Source: Pseudomonadota bacterium
GTDB lineage: Bacteria; Pseudomonadota; Alphaproteobacteria; Geminicoccales; Geminicoccaceae
Reading direction: 5' to 3'
Assembly (NCBI GenBank): GCA_030549795.1
Contig: JAUQQO010000013.1
Coordinates: 21,963-66,758 of the forward strand
DNA length: 44,796 nt
The notes below the pieces were generated by a model. That model did not search any database. It saw nothing but the letters and a program-made list of their open reading frames with translations, and was not told the DNA's origin. Below are positions 15,551 through 24,359 of this stretch, in pieces; position 1 is the first letter of the stretch; each line of letters starts with the position of its first letter. The position numbers and the translations under genes were made by a program.

Positions 15551-15839
15551 TGGCAGCGAGTGGAATTTCCCGTGGAAGGCGACAAAGCGGCACGACGCGG
15601 ACCGCGGGCCAGCGCGGATCGGTGGGATCCGGGAACCAGGGCTCGGCGATCTCCATGAGCCCCACGATCGCCGGCTTGACGACCGAGCGATAGAAAAACG
15701 CTTTTTCGTGCGCTTTCATGCTCTTCAGGTTCTTCGCCGCCTGGTAGTTGCGTACTCCCGTCCACTCGGTCGCACCGTCAGCGAGCAACTGATCGAAGCT
15801 GTAGTCCTCGGGTTCCGCCTTAAGGAGCCAGTAAGCCAT
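15432..15839 (-). CDS. EVE domain protein (THYN1-like)
   Basis: A 135-residue single-domain protein of the EVE superfamily, a PUA-like fold thought to bind modified bases. Family blocks are MAYWLLKAEPEDYSFDQL, TEWTGVRNYQAAKNL, EKAFFYRS and VGLMEIAEPWFPDPTD, and the length is normal for the bacterial THYN1-type protein. It follows the DMT transporter gene by 3 bases on the same strand, so the two are probably co-transcribed. Its stop overlaps the tail of the convergent channel-cassette gene. The exact substrate is not known for this family. Confidence 0.93.
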   Translation of the reverse strand: MAYWLLKAEPEDYSFDQLLADGATEWTGVRNYQAAKNLKSMKAHEKAFFYRSVVKPAIVGLMEIAEPWFPDPTDPRWPAVRVVPLCRLPREIPLAAIKAEPRLADLPLVRQPRLSVVPVQDPHWQILCAMGGIEP

Positions 15840-15842
15840 CGA

Positions 15843-16757
15843 TTATGCGCCTTCTCGCGAGCTCGCTGGCCGAGCAGTCGTCACAGCCGAGCGACGTCTG
15901 AGTTCCCAAAGGTCGAGCCGATACAGCCAAAGCCCGCTTGCGACAATGACGAGCGCGCCCACGATCGTCCAGGGCGCGGGTATGTCGCCGAATACGAGAT
16001 AAGAAGCGCCCATTGCCCACACCAGTTGTAGATAATTAAATGGGCTGACGCGCGAAGCCTCACCCCGTCGCAGCGCCAAGATGATCATGAAATGTCCGGC
16101 TGCTCCCAAAAGCCCGGTCGCCACGAGCAAGATGAGGTCAACCGGCGCGGGCGTACGCCAGCCCCAGGGCAAGAGCAGGGTGAACAAGACGGCGCCAGCA
16201 AGCCCGCTGAAGAGAAGCGAGACCAAGGGTTCGGCCTCGCGCACCATGCGCGTGCTGATCTGGTACGCTGCATAGGCGGTAGCGCAGCCGAGCGCGAGCC
16301 AGGCTCCGACGCCCAACCCGGCGCCGGTCGGGCGCACGATCATGAGCGCGCCCGCAAAACCGGTGGCGATGGCGAGCCAGCGCAGCAAGCCAACGCGTTC
16401 GCGCAAAAGCAACACAGCGAAAGCCGCAACTAAAATGGGAGAAAGAAAGGTGATAGCCGCCACGTCACCGAGCGGAAGGAACAGGAGCGCTGTGAAGTTA
16501 AGCGCCGTGCTCGTGCCCAGTAACACACTGCGCATTAGTTGAATGCCGAGCTGGCGGGTGCGGATCGCCCCCACGACCGCTTGCGGGATGAAGAGCGCGA
16601 CGAATGCGACGTGGAAGAAGGTCCGCCCCCATAAGATCATGAGGATCGGATATCGGGCGGTGAGCGCCTTGACGATCGCATTCATCGTGGCGAACAGGAA
16701 CCCGCCCGCCGTCACCAACCCGATCGCGACTAAGAGGTTGCGCTTACCCTCGTCCAT
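15843..16757 (-). CDS. EamA/DMT-family transporter
   Basis: A 304-residue inner-membrane protein of the drug/metabolite transporter superfamily. It has ten hydrophobic helices in two EamA repeats; typical elements are LFATMNAIVKAL, ALLFLPLGDVAAITFLSPI in the first repeat and GEASRVSPFNYLQLVWAM in the second. Many relatives export amino acids or nucleotide-related metabolites; the substrate here cannot be read from sequence. The start ATG 16757 has AAGGG 3 bases upstream. It diverges from the M24-like gene with only 65 bases between the starts, so the two probably share a promoter region. Confidence 0.9.
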   Translation of the reverse strand: MDEGKRNLLVAIGLVTAGGFLFATMNAIVKALTARYPILMILWGRTFFHVAFVALFIPQAVVGAIRTRQLGIQLMRSVLLGTSTALNFTALLFLPLGDVAAITFLSPILVAAFAVLLLRERVGLLRWLAIATGFAGALMIVRPTGAGLGVGAWLALGCATAYAAYQISTRMVREAEPLVSLLFSGLAGAVLFTLLLPWGWRTPAPVDLILLVATGLLGAAGHFMIILALRRGEASRVSPFNYLQLVWAMGASYLVFGDIPAPWTIVGALVIVASGLWLYRLDLWELRRRSAVTTARPASSREGA

Positions 16758-16822
16758 ATGCCCTTCCGGTTCGTCGGGCGCGAGCGACGGCGGTTTCCTC
16801 GCAGAGCAGAAGGCGCCGCACC

Positions 16823-17971
16823 ATGCTCCATTTCGACAGGGACGAGTTCGCTGCGCGCAAAGCCCGTACCCTCTCGACCATGAGCGAAGAGGGTCTGGAT
16901 GCGCTTTTGCTCTTCAAGCAAGAAAGTATGTACTGGCTTACAGGTTACGACAGCTTCGGATTTTGCTTTTTCCAATGTCTTCTCCTTACCGCGCATGGCG
17001 ACTACGTGCTCCTCACGCGGGCCCCTGATCTGCGCCAAGCGCAACTCACTTCGATCATCGAAGACATTCGGATCTGGGAGGACCGCGAAGGCGCAGATCC
17101 AGCTCGAGAGCTGCGCGCGGTGCTCGAGGCTAAGGGATTGCAGGGTCGGCGCATCGGGGTGGAGTGGGATGCACCGGGGCTCACCGCGGCCCGCGGTTTC
17201 GCGCTCGCCGCCGTCCTCGACGGCTTCGCCGCGACTGTCGACGCTTCGCTCCTTATAAGCCGCTTGCGGTTACGCAAATCCCCCGCTGAGCTCGCCTACG
17301 TGCGCAAGGCAGCCGCGCTAGCCGATGCCGCGCTCGAAGCGGCAATCGCGACCGCGCGGCCGGGTGCGGACGAGGGCACGATCCTCGCCCGCATGCACGA
17401 TGCGATCTTCGAAGCGGGCGGCGACTACCCGGCCAACCCGTTCATCATCGGCTCGGGCCGCGAGGCTCTCCTCTGTCGATACCATTCGGGGCGACGCCGT
17501 CTCGACGCCGAAGACCAACTGACGCTCGAACTCGCCGGTGTGTGGCGTCAGTATCACGCTTGTCTTATGCGCACGCTGTTGATCGGCCGCCCGCGCGGAG
17601 AGCATCTCCGTCTTTTTGAGATTTGCCAAGAAGCACTCTTGTCTTGCGAAGAGCGGCTTCGCCCTGGTCTCAGGTTAGGCGACGTGTTCGATGCGCACGC
17701 CGCGACCCTCGACCGCTATGGGCTGCGCCCGCACCGCCTCAATGCCTGTGGCTATTCCTTGGGAGCGGTGTATGCTCCCTCGTGGATGGATTGGCCGATG
17801 ATCTATGCCGACAACCCGGTCGTCCTCGAGCCGGGCATGGTGTTCTTCATCCACATTATCCTCGCTGATTCGAACCGAGGGCTGGCCATGAGCCTCGGCC
17901 GCACCGCGCTCGTCACCGATAGCGCCCCGGAGATCCTTTCTCGGCTGCCGCTGTCGGTGGTTCTCTCCTGA
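16823..17971 (+). CDS. Creatinase-like M24 protein lacking metal ligands
   Basis: A 382-residue protein with a creatinase N-terminal domain (residues about 1-135) and a pita-bread M24 domain (about 150-380). In aminopeptidases of this fold five residues (D, D, H, E, E) bind two metals. Here the matching positions read LEL, HACLMRT, NACGYSLG, FIHIIL and LAMSLGR, so none of the five is kept. His221 in CRYHSGRRRL aligns with the catalytic histidine of creatinase (GAHNPV). This fits a metal-free hydrolase of the creatinase/ectoine-hydrolase type rather than a peptidase. The start ATG 16823 has AGAAGG 9 bases upstream. It diverges from a DMT exporter gene. Ectoine hydrolysis is one option, but no doeB or regulator gene is present. 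Confidence 0.82.
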   Translation: MLHFDRDEFAARKARTLSTMSEEGLDALLLFKQESMYWLTGYDSFGFCFFQCLLLTAHGDYVLLTRAPDLRQAQLTSIIEDIRIWEDREGADPARELRAVLEAKGLQGRRIGVEWDAPGLTAARGFALAAVLDGFAATVDASLLISRLRLRKSPAELAYVRKAAALADAALEAAIATARPGADEGTILARMHDAIFEAGGDYPANPFIIGSGREALLCRYHSGRRRLDAEDQLTLELAGVWRQYHACLMRTLLIGRPRGEHLRLFEICQEALLSCEERLRPGLRLGDVFDAHAATLDRYGLRPHRLNACGYSLGAVYAPSWMDWPMIYADNPVVLEPGMVFFIHIILADSNRGLAMSLGRTALVTDSAPEILSRLPLSVVLS

Positions 17972-18196
17972 AACGGCCCACCAAAGGGACGCGCGCGGAG
18001 CTTTACCGTATCGGCTGCTCCTCCGCCGACCACTTCTCATGCGATAGGCCGCTTCCTCCGCCCGGCTCTGGCCGAAGTCGAAACGCTTTGGATTCCGGCT
18101 TACGCGCCAGCAGTCGCCCTGTGGGCCCGGCCGCTTCCCGCATCCGCGCTCCGTGTCGGCGAGGCGGCGTGAGCCTTCGGCGCGAGGTAGACCGTC

Positions 18197-19156
18197 GTGA
18201 TGGAGCAGCCTAAGGCCGAGTGCGGCGGGAGCCAAAGGGGGTCGGCCTTGGATCGCATTGATCTCTTGGAAGCGTTTCTCGCGGTTGCGGAAAGCGGGAG
18301 TTTCACGGGCGGCGCTGCCCGGCTCGGTGCGACCCGCGCGCTCGTGAGCAAGCGGGTGGCGGCGCTCGAGCGCATGCTCGGTGCGCGGCTGTTCGCGCGC
18401 ACGACGCGCCGGGTCGGGTTGACCGCAGAGGGTGCCGCTCTTCTGCCGCGCGCTCGTCGAATCCTCAATGACTTTCGCGCCGCGCTGGATGAGCTTGCCG
18501 CGACGCGCGGCGAGCCGCGCGGACGATTACGCCTGACAGCCCCCATGAGTTTTGCGATCCGCCATCTGGGACGGATCCTCGCCGATTTCATCGAGCGTTT
18601 TCCCGGCCTTGAGCTCGAGGTGACGCTCTCCGATCGCTTTGTCGACCTCATCGAGGAACGCTTTGACCTCGCACTTAGGATTGGCGATTTGCCCGACTCT
18701 TCGCTCATCGCGCGTCAATTGGCGCCGGTACGTACGGTAGCGTGCGCGGCCCCCGCCTATCTCGAGCGCTATGGAGAGCCACGCGAGCCGGCCGAGCTCG
18801 CTCGACACCGATGTCTGCACTACAGCTATCTTGCCACCGGCCAGCGGTGGCGGTTCTTCCGCGCCGATCGGGTCGAGAATGTGACGGTCGACGATGCCCT
18901 CGTTGCCAACAACGGCGATCTCCTCGCGGCGATCGCCGAGGCGGGTGGGGGGATCGTTCTGTTGCCGACCTTCATCGTCGGCGACGCGTTGCGAGACGGC
19001 CGGCTTATGCGCATCCTCAAGGACTGGGACACGCCACGCTTGGCACTCTTTGCGGTTTGGCCGCCGGCTGGACGACCTCCCATTCGGGTGCGGGCGCTCG
19101 TCGATTTCCTCGCCGGTCGCTTCGGCGATCCGCCCTATTGGGACGAGGGGATCTGA
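18197..19156 (+). CDS. LysR-family transcriptional regulator
   Basis: A 319-residue regulator as read from GTG 18197. The helix-turn-helix is in about residues 20-80 (LLEAFLAVAESGSFTGGAAR, LGATRALVSKRVAALE), and the substrate-binding domain follows (RLRLTAPMSFAIRHLGRIL, DLALRIGDLPDSSLIARQL). The latter is typical of the group near AaeR/DmlR that accepts small aromatic or organic acids. The start is uncertain: GTG 18197 has GAGGT 8 bases upstream, while TTG 18248 has AGGGGG and gives the usual MDRIDLLEAF beginning. The gene has no divergent partner, and its stop lies 2 bases from the end of convergent tatA, so its target is not evident. Confidence 0.93.
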   Translation: MMEQPKAECGGSQRGSALDRIDLLEAFLAVAESGSFTGGAARLGATRALVSKRVAALERMLGARLFARTTRRVGLTAEGAALLPRARRILNDFRAALDELAATRGEPRGRLRLTAPMSFAIRHLGRILADFIERFPGLELEVTLSDRFVDLIEERFDLALRIGDLPDSSLIARQLAPVRTVACAAPAYLERYGEPREPAELARHRCLHYSYLATGQRWRFFRADRVENVTVDDALVANNGDLLAAIAEAGGGIVLLPTFIVGDALRDGRLMRILKDWDTPRLALFAVWPPAGRPPIRVRALVDFLAGRFGDPPYWDEGI

Positions 19157-19158
19157 GC

Positions 19159-19356
19159 TCAGGATACTGTCTTGGTATCGCCCTTAACCTCCTCTTTTGG
19201 CGGCAGCTGCGCCGTATCGTCCTCTTTCATGCCTTGTTTGAAGTTCTTGATGCCCTTGGCGAGGTCCCCCATCACCTGCGGCAGCTTGCCGGCGCCGAAG
19301 ATGATGAGCACGACCGCCAACACGACGAGCCAGTGCCAGATCGAAAAGGTACCCAT
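19159..19356 (-). CDS. tatA: Twin-arginine translocase subunit TatA
   Basis: A 65-residue protein: one N-terminal membrane helix ([20 protein letters not shown]), the conserved FG-x-KLP hinge ([18 protein letters not shown]), an amphipathic helix with FKQGM, and an acidic tail. Length and motifs are those of TatA/E, which forms the pore for folded twin-arginine substrates. The start is ATG 19356 with GGGAG about 9 bases upstream; the frame is open further upstream but that part is not protein-like. tatB and tatC are not adjacent, whereas many alphaproteobacteria have a tatABC operon; they must lie elsewhere if the system is complete. Confidence 0.93.
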   Translation of the reverse strand: MGTFSIWHWLVVLAVVLIIFGAGKLPQVMGDLAKGIKNFKQGMKEDDTAQLPPKEEVKGDTKTVS

Positions 19357-19516
19357 GAAACCGTCTCCCGTACCCGAACGTCGACGCACACTACCCACGG
19401 CCGATGCGCGTGCCAAGCGTGGGGACTGGCGCCAGGCGCGCAAGACGAGCGCCCAGGCTTGAGGTAGCATCGGCGTGTTCTGCGACCAGAGCCCAAGCGC
19501 GTCCCGCTTCTGCCCC

Positions 19517-20557
19517 ATGCGTCTCGTCGTTGACATCACCGCCCACGGCTTCGGTCATGCTGGCCAGCTCGCCCCGATCCTGGCCGCGCTCAGAGCACAA
19601 GATCCTGCCCTCGAGCTCATCGTGCGCAGCGCGCTGCCGCACTCGGAGCTGGCGTCGATCTTGGGCGTACCCTTCGCACCCGCTCCTGGACCGCCTGATC
19701 TCGGTCTGTTCATGCGCGATCCTGTCACACTCGACTTCGAAGCGAGCCGGGCCTGGTACGCCGCGCTCGCGCGCGACTTCGACCGTCTCGTGGAGGAAGA
19801 CGCGGCGCGGTTGCGCGCCCTCGCCCCCGATCGGCTCGTGAGCAACGTCGGCTTTCTCGGCATCGCTGCGGCAGCCCGAGCCGGTGTCCCGGCGCTGGCT
19901 CTCTCTTCGTTGACCTGGCTCGATGTGGCGCGTGCCTACGATCTCCTTGAGCCCGAGATGGCGGAGCGTATGGAAGCCGCTTACCGGGCGGCGCGGCTTC
20001 TCGTTCGGCTGACGCCGCATTTGCCCATGAATTGGCACGAGCACGGCATCACCGTTGGCCCGATTGCGCGTGTGGGATGTAGGCGACGCGACGAACTGGT
20101 AGCCCGGCTCGGCTGTGCGCCTGACACGCGCCTCGTGCTGATCGCCTTCGGGGGCATCGCCATGCCGCGGCTTCTGCTCGAACCGCCCACACTCCCCAAA
20201 GTCCTGTGGCTCGGCGATCGCGTGAGCGGGCCCGAGATCGTCTCCACCGAGGGCCTCGGCTTTCCCTTTCCTGATCTTGTTGCCAGCGTCGATCTCTTGG
20301 TGACGAAAACCGGGTACGGCCTTTTCGCCGAGGCCGCAGCTGCGGGAACGCCGGTTCTTTATCTCGCGCGTCCCGACTGGCCGGAAGCGCCCTTTCTCGA
20401 GAGCTGGATCCGTGACCACGGCATCGGGACACCGCTGCCGGTCGACCAGCGAATGTTGTTTGAGACCCTCTTAGAGCTTCTCGAGCGTCCGAGACCACGA
20501 CCGGTGCCGCCCTCGGGTGTAGCCGAAGCGGTAGCGCTGATCACGGCTTTTCTCTAA
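19517..20557 (+). CDS. GT-B-like glycosyltransferase, predicted
   Basis: A 346-residue protein. The N-terminal part ([19 protein letters not shown]) is close to the nucleotide-sugar fold seen in the N-terminal half of plant L-arabinokinase and in MurG-like transferases. The C-terminal part has [20 protein letters not shown] and [19 protein letters not shown], matching the donor-binding end of GT-B enzymes (G-x-E and A-x-G-x-P-x-L). No signal or membrane segment is seen. The start ATG 19517 begins the conserved strand; a longer frame exists but adds unlikely residues. It diverges from tatA with 160 bases between. No kinase domain is attached, so arabinokinase activity is not implied; sugar and acceptor are unknown. 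Confidence 0.75.
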   Translation: MRLVVDITAHGFGHAGQLAPILAALRAQDPALELIVRSALPHSELASILGVPFAPAPGPPDLGLFMRDPVTLDFEASRAWYAALARDFDRLVEEDAARLRALAPDRLVSNVGFLGIAAAARAGVPALALSSLTWLDVARAYDLLEPEMAERMEAAYRAARLLVRLTPHLPMNWHEHGITVGPIARVGCRRRDELVARLGCAPDTRLVLIAFGGIAMPRLLLEPPTLPKVLWLGDRVSGPEIVSTEGLGFPFPDLVASVDLLVTKTGYGLFAEAAAAGTPVLYLARPDWPEAPFLESWIRDHGIGTPLPVDQRMLFETLLELLERPRPRPVPPSGVAEAVALITAFL

Positions 20558-20623
20558 GACACGGGGCAGCTGCCCACGCTCAAGCGCGGTCGGGCAGCCG
20601 ATCAGCCGCATCGGGAGCCGCAG

Positions 20624-21634
20624 ATGCGCGCGTGGGAGATCCGCAAGCCCGGCATCGAGGGCCTTGTTTGCGTCGAACGCTCGACCCCTCGTCCCGGCCC
20701 CGGCGAGGTTCTCGTGCGCGTTTTGGCCGTCTCACTCAATTATCGCGACCTCGCCACGGTCCGCGATCCGATTTCGCGGGGCATCGCACTTCCCCGCATC
20801 CCCTGTTCGGATGCGGCAGGTGAGGTGGTGGCGGTGGGGCCGGGAGTGAGCCGAGTCAAGCCGGGCGATCGCGTGATCTCCTGCTTCTTCCAGGGTTGGG
20901 AAGCCGGGCCGATCACCGCTGAAGCGATGCAGAGCGCGCTTGGCGGTCCGATCGACGGTGTGCTCGCTCAAGAGGTGGTGCTGCGCGAGAGTGGGGTGAC
21001 GCCATTTCCGTCGCATCTGACCTTTGCCGAAGCGGCCACGTTACCGTGCGCGGCATTGACGGCTTGGCACGCCCTCATCGAGGGCGGCCGTGTAAAGCCG
21101 GGCGAGACTGTCCTCTGTCTGGGGACCGGTGGAGTGTCGATTTTCGCGCTTCAGATCGCCCGCCTCGTCGGCGCACAACCCATCGTGATCTCGGCGCATG
21201 CGGGCAAACTCGAGCGCGTCCTCGACCTGGGCGCTGCGGTGACGATCAATCGGAGCGTTTTCCCCGAGTGGCAGAAGGAGGTCCTAGCGTTCACGCATGG
21301 ACGTGGCGTCGACCACGTCGTGGAGGTCGTGGGCGGAGCCAATCTTGCGCGCTCTATTGAGGCGACGCGCATTGGTGGTCAGATTGCGCTGATCGGCATT
21401 CTCGAGAGCGGCGGCATCGATCCGACTCCGATCATGCGCAAGTCCATCTGCTTGCGGGGCATCTATGTCGGCTCCCGTGTCATGCAGGAAGCGATGGTAC
21501 GCGCGTTCGAAGCATGTGAACTGCGTCCGGTCATCGACCGCTCGTTCCGCTTCGAGGAGGTCCGTGAGGCGTTTTCTTTTCTTGAACGCGCGCACCACTT
21601 CGGGAAAATCGTGATCGATCTGGCCGGAGCGTAA
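20624..21634 (+). CDS. Zinc-independent MDR alcohol dehydrogenase-like oxidoreductase
   Basis: A 336-residue medium-chain reductase with a GroES-like N-terminal half (EVLVRVLAVSLNYRDLATVR, PCSDAAGEVVAVG) and a Rossmann half (VLCLGTGGVSIFALQIARL). The cysteine/histidine set of zinc enzymes is not seen, and NYRD is typical of the quinone-reductase/enoyl-reductase side of the family, so it is probably NADPH-dependent. The start ATG 20624 has GGGAG about 6 bases upstream. It lies 66 bases after the glycosyltransferase-like gene on the same strand and may share its transcript. Substrate unknown. Confidence 0.88.
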   Translation: MRAWEIRKPGIEGLVCVERSTPRPGPGEVLVRVLAVSLNYRDLATVRDPISRGIALPRIPCSDAAGEVVAVGPGVSRVKPGDRVISCFFQGWEAGPITAEAMQSALGGPIDGVLAQEVVLRESGVTPFPSHLTFAEAATLPCAALTAWHALIEGGRVKPGETVLCLGTGGVSIFALQIARLVGAQPIVISAHAGKLERVLDLGAAVTINRSVFPEWQKEVLAFTHGRGVDHVVEVVGGANLARSIEATRIGGQIALIGILESGGIDPTPIMRKSICLRGIYVGSRVMQEAMVRAFEACELRPVIDRSFRFEEVREAFSFLERAHHFGKIVIDLAGA

Positions 21635-21663
21635 AGCGCGTTACGGGTTTCCGTGTTCGGCTT

Positions 21664-22734
21664 TCACTCCGCAATTCCATAGCGCACGACGCCGGTATCG
21701 ATCAGGTTCGCGAGGTCAGTGCCCAAATCCCCGCGAACTGTCGCCACATGGACAAAGCCGAAGGCTTCCCCAGGACCATCGCGATCGATGAAAACCCGCG
21801 CGCCTTCAGAACCTGCAGCTTCCAGACGCACGAAATCCTGCAGATCGTGAACTTCTGGATCGTAATAATCAGAGATCATATCGCCGATTATTAGAACATC
21901 ACCATCTGTACGACTGAAGTCAACAATCGTATCAACGCCACCTCCTCCTTCTTCTAACCAATCTTCATCAGCGATCACGAACTGATCAGCGCCACTGCCG
22001 CCTTGCAAACGATCCCGCCCCGCATCAGCGATTAGAATGTCGTTACCCGCACCACCGTCGAGTTGATCATTGCCCTCGCCGCCGGAGAGGACATCGTTGT
22101 CCTGGCCGCCGAAAAGACGATCGTTTCCTGCACCCCCATCGAGGGCGTCATCGCCGCTATCGCCGCGCAGGAGATCGTTACCCGCCCCACCCAAGAGCTC
22201 GTCATCGCCCTCCCCGCCGATTAAGATGTCATTCCCTTGCCCACCAGACAATTCATCGTCCCCGTCGCCGCCCAGAAGCTGGTCGTTACCAGTCCCACCG
22301 TTGAGGATGTCCTCACCCGCACCGCCATCGATTTTATCATTGCCTCCTTGCCCTTCGATGGTGTCGTTCCCACTCAATCCTAGCAGGCGATCGTTACTTT
22401 GAGATCCGTAAATAATATCATCTCCCTGGAGAAGCGCATCAATAATACCCTCGTCATCGATATTTGAAACTAACTGCTCAGCAGAGATTCCAGAGTCGTC
22501 CCCGAGATCGTAAGCTGTGAAGATGACTTGTTCGCCACGCCTAACGACGAGCTCGTTGACTGTTCCTTGCGGCGTACCCGTCGCGAGGGTAACGTCCCCT
22601 TGAAGCAGGAGCCGCAACGACCCCCGCCGTCCGATGACAGTTCCAGCCTCGCCCGCCACCCAGCTCACGCCGTCAAGGTTGGGGAAGGGATCACGGCTCA
22701 GGTCCAACCGGCTCCCAGCCTCGATTCTGGCCAT
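21664..22734 (-). CDS. RTX (haemolysin-type calcium-binding) repeat protein
   Basis: A 356-residue protein with three parts. Residues 1-100 are an acidic all-beta-like region. Residues 104-252 hold about sixteen RTX nonapeptides of the form GGxGNDxLx, which bind calcium in a parallel beta roll after secretion. The C-terminal 100 residues contain [14 protein letters not shown] and [16 protein letters not shown], the kind of cap that follows RTX repeats and carries the type I secretion signal. There is no Sec signal peptide. No lipase, protease or other catalytic domain is visible, so the protein may be structural or adhesive. The start ATG 22734 has AAGGAGT 6 bases upstream. No HlyB/HlyD/TolC-type genes are nearby. 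The gene is visibly richer in A and T than its neighbours, especially 21840-22000 and 22380-22510. Confidence 0.93.
   Translation of the reverse strand: MARIEAGSRLDLSRDPFPNLDGVSWVAGEAGTVIGRRGSLRLLLQGDVTLATGTPQGTVNELVVRRGEQVIFTAYDLGDDSGISAEQLVSNIDDEGIIDALLQGDDIIYGSQSNDRLLGLSGNDTIEGQGGNDKIDGGAGEDILNGGTGNDQLLGGDGDDELSGGQGNDILIGGEGDDELLGGAGNDLLRGDSGDDALDGGAGNDRLFGGQDNDVLSGGEGNDQLDGGAGNDILIADAGRDRLQGGSGADQFVIADEDWLEEGGGGVDTIVDFSRTDGDVLIIGDMISDYYDPEVHDLQDFVRLEAAGSEGARVFIDRDGPGEAFGFVHVATVRGDLGTDLANLIDTGVVRYGIAE
21979..22425 (-). repeat. Array of about sixteen RTX nonapeptide repeats
   Basis: Coding repeat of 27 bases per unit inside the RTX gene. Consensus in protein is G-G-x-G-N-D-x-L-x; units such as GNDILIGGE and GDDELLGGA alternate D and N at position two. 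Diverged enough in DNA to rule out a recent expansion of the whole array. Confidence 0.9.
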
Positions 22735-22919
22735 GAAGCAACTCCTTAAAACTCATCACATTCGCATGCGACACGCGACCGGGCACTCGCGTATCGCGCG
22801 AGCGATCTAATCATATCATCAACTTTTAGGCAAGATCTTGCTGCGGGCGCCACCGTGGGTTGCGCTTCTTCCTGAACCATGCCGAGGGGAACGCGGCTTG
22901 GCGCGCAGACCGCAAACCC

Positions 22920-24266
22920 CTAACGCTCGGTAGCGAACGCCCGTTCCATCTCGCGGCGCACTTGCACCGCTGCGTCCGTTTCGTCGATTGCGACGTCCGC
23001 CCACCGCAGGATGGCGCCACGCGGTACTGGATTGAGCAGTTTGACCCCTTGTGCGAGGCCAAGCGGCAGGTACCCCTCGCGCAGGCTCGTTGCGGCCGGA
23101 ACCTGCTTACCCCAGACGCAGTATCCGCCCTCGCCGTCGAGGATCTCCCCGGGGACGAGATCGCGCTTGGCGGTGGCGACGACGTCAGCAAAGAAGCCAA
23201 TCGGGGCCCCTGTGGGCTCTCCGCGCAGCGCCACCGAAGCGACCGAAATGCCGAGTTCGAGGCCGATCAGATGGGTCGGACGATACATGGCAATGTAGGA
23301 GAAACTATCGTCCGGGAGCAGACGATATTCTTCAGCACAATATTTGACATAGTCGTGATCACAGGCGACCACGACGAACGTTCCTTGCTGGATTTCGTCA
23401 GGCACTGGAGTCTTATCGCGGTATAGCGAGGAGACTACTTCAGTTGTTCCCGCAATCTCAAGGCACCCGCCAGCGGTTGCCGGTTTGCACACCTGCGCAA
23501 GCTTGCGAGCGGGACAGGGCGGGAAGGAAAGGCCGTTGGGCTGCGGGCGCAACCCGGTCGCGTTGCACACCGCGCTCATCTCGATCGCCGACTTGGTACC
23601 GTCGATGAAGCTGTTGAACATCTTCGGGTTCATCCGGCCGCGCTCGGCTTTCTCGCGGGAGATGCCGAAGTTCTCCCACACCGTATCCGGCGTGGAATAG
23701 TGAAACGAAGGATGGTAGCGAGTACCCTTGCCGGCACAGACGACCTCGAATCCGCAAGCCCGTGCCCAGTCGACATGCTCGCAGATGAGCGCCGGCTGGT
23801 CGCCATAGGCGAGGCTATAGACGACCCCGGCCTCGCGTGCCTTGCGGGCGAGCAGCGGTCCTGCCACGACATCCGCTTCGACGGTGACCATGATGATGTG
23901 CTTACGCGCGGCAATCGCAGCCAGACAGTGGCTGATCCCGATCTTCGGATCGCCCGTTGCTTCAATCACCACCTCGATCGCCGGATGGCGCAGGAGCGCC
24001 TGCGCGTCGTCGGTCACGCAGGTGCTGCCGGTCTTCGCCGCATCATCGAGTGAGCGCGCCGCGAACTGTTCGTCTTCCCAACCGCAGTAGCGCAGGTTGG
24101 CTTTGGCGCGATCGGGTGCGAGGTCGGCGATGCCGACCACATGCATGCCTGGTGTCCGCCGCACCTGGGCCAAGAACATGGTGCCGAACTTGCCCGCGCC
24201 GATCAGCCCGATCCCGATCGGCCGCCCGGCGGCCGCCCGCGCCCGCAGCATCTGATGCAAATTCAT
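22920..24266 (-). CDS. SAF-domain NAD(P)-dependent oxidoreductase (COG4091-like)
   Basis: A 448-residue protein. The N-terminal Rossmann fold has GLIGAGKFG at residues 20-28, followed by VIEATGDPKIG and HIIMVTVEADVVAGPLLARK, as in the group annotated as predicted homoserine dehydrogenase with a C-terminal SAF domain. The C-terminal part (VATAKRDLVPGEILDGEGGY) is the SAF/antifreeze-like domain. Relatives have been implicated in sugar-acid metabolism, and true homoserine dehydrogenase activity is doubtful because the catalytic region differs. The start is ATG 24266 with GGGAGG about 9 bases upstream; the frame continues open upstream but overlaps the divergent gene. It diverges from a CurA-type reductase with 93 bases between the starts. 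Confidence 0.85.
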   Translation of the reverse strand: MNLHQMLRARAAAGRPIGIGLIGAGKFGTMFLAQVRRTPGMHVVGIADLAPDRAKANLRYCGWEDEQFAARSLDDAAKTGSTCVTDDAQALLRHPAIEVVIEATGDPKIGISHCLAAIAARKHIIMVTVEADVVAGPLLARKAREAGVVYSLAYGDQPALICEHVDWARACGFEVVCAGKGTRYHPSFHYSTPDTVWENFGISREKAERGRMNPKMFNSFIDGTKSAIEMSAVCNATGLRPQPNGLSFPPCPARKLAQVCKPATAGGCLEIAGTTEVVSSLYRDKTPVPDEIQQGTFVVVACDHDYVKYCAEEYRLLPDDSFSYIAMYRPTHLIGLELGISVASVALRGEPTGAPIGFFADVVATAKRDLVPGEILDGEGGYCVWGKQVPAATSLREGYLPLGLAQGVKLLNPVPRGAILRWADVAIDETDAAVQVRREMERAFATER

Positions 24267-24359
24267 GGTCGCGCGCCTCCCGCTGTCGCCTTCGCGCCGC
24301 GGCGCTATACCCGGGCCACAGCGCTTCCGACAATGCAGCCGCGCCTGAGGAGGTCGTCG

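Noticed and set aside
21979-22425. Repeat array that could suggest CRISPR
   Set aside because: The repeats are 27-base coding units of RTX nonapeptides, in frame and without spacers.
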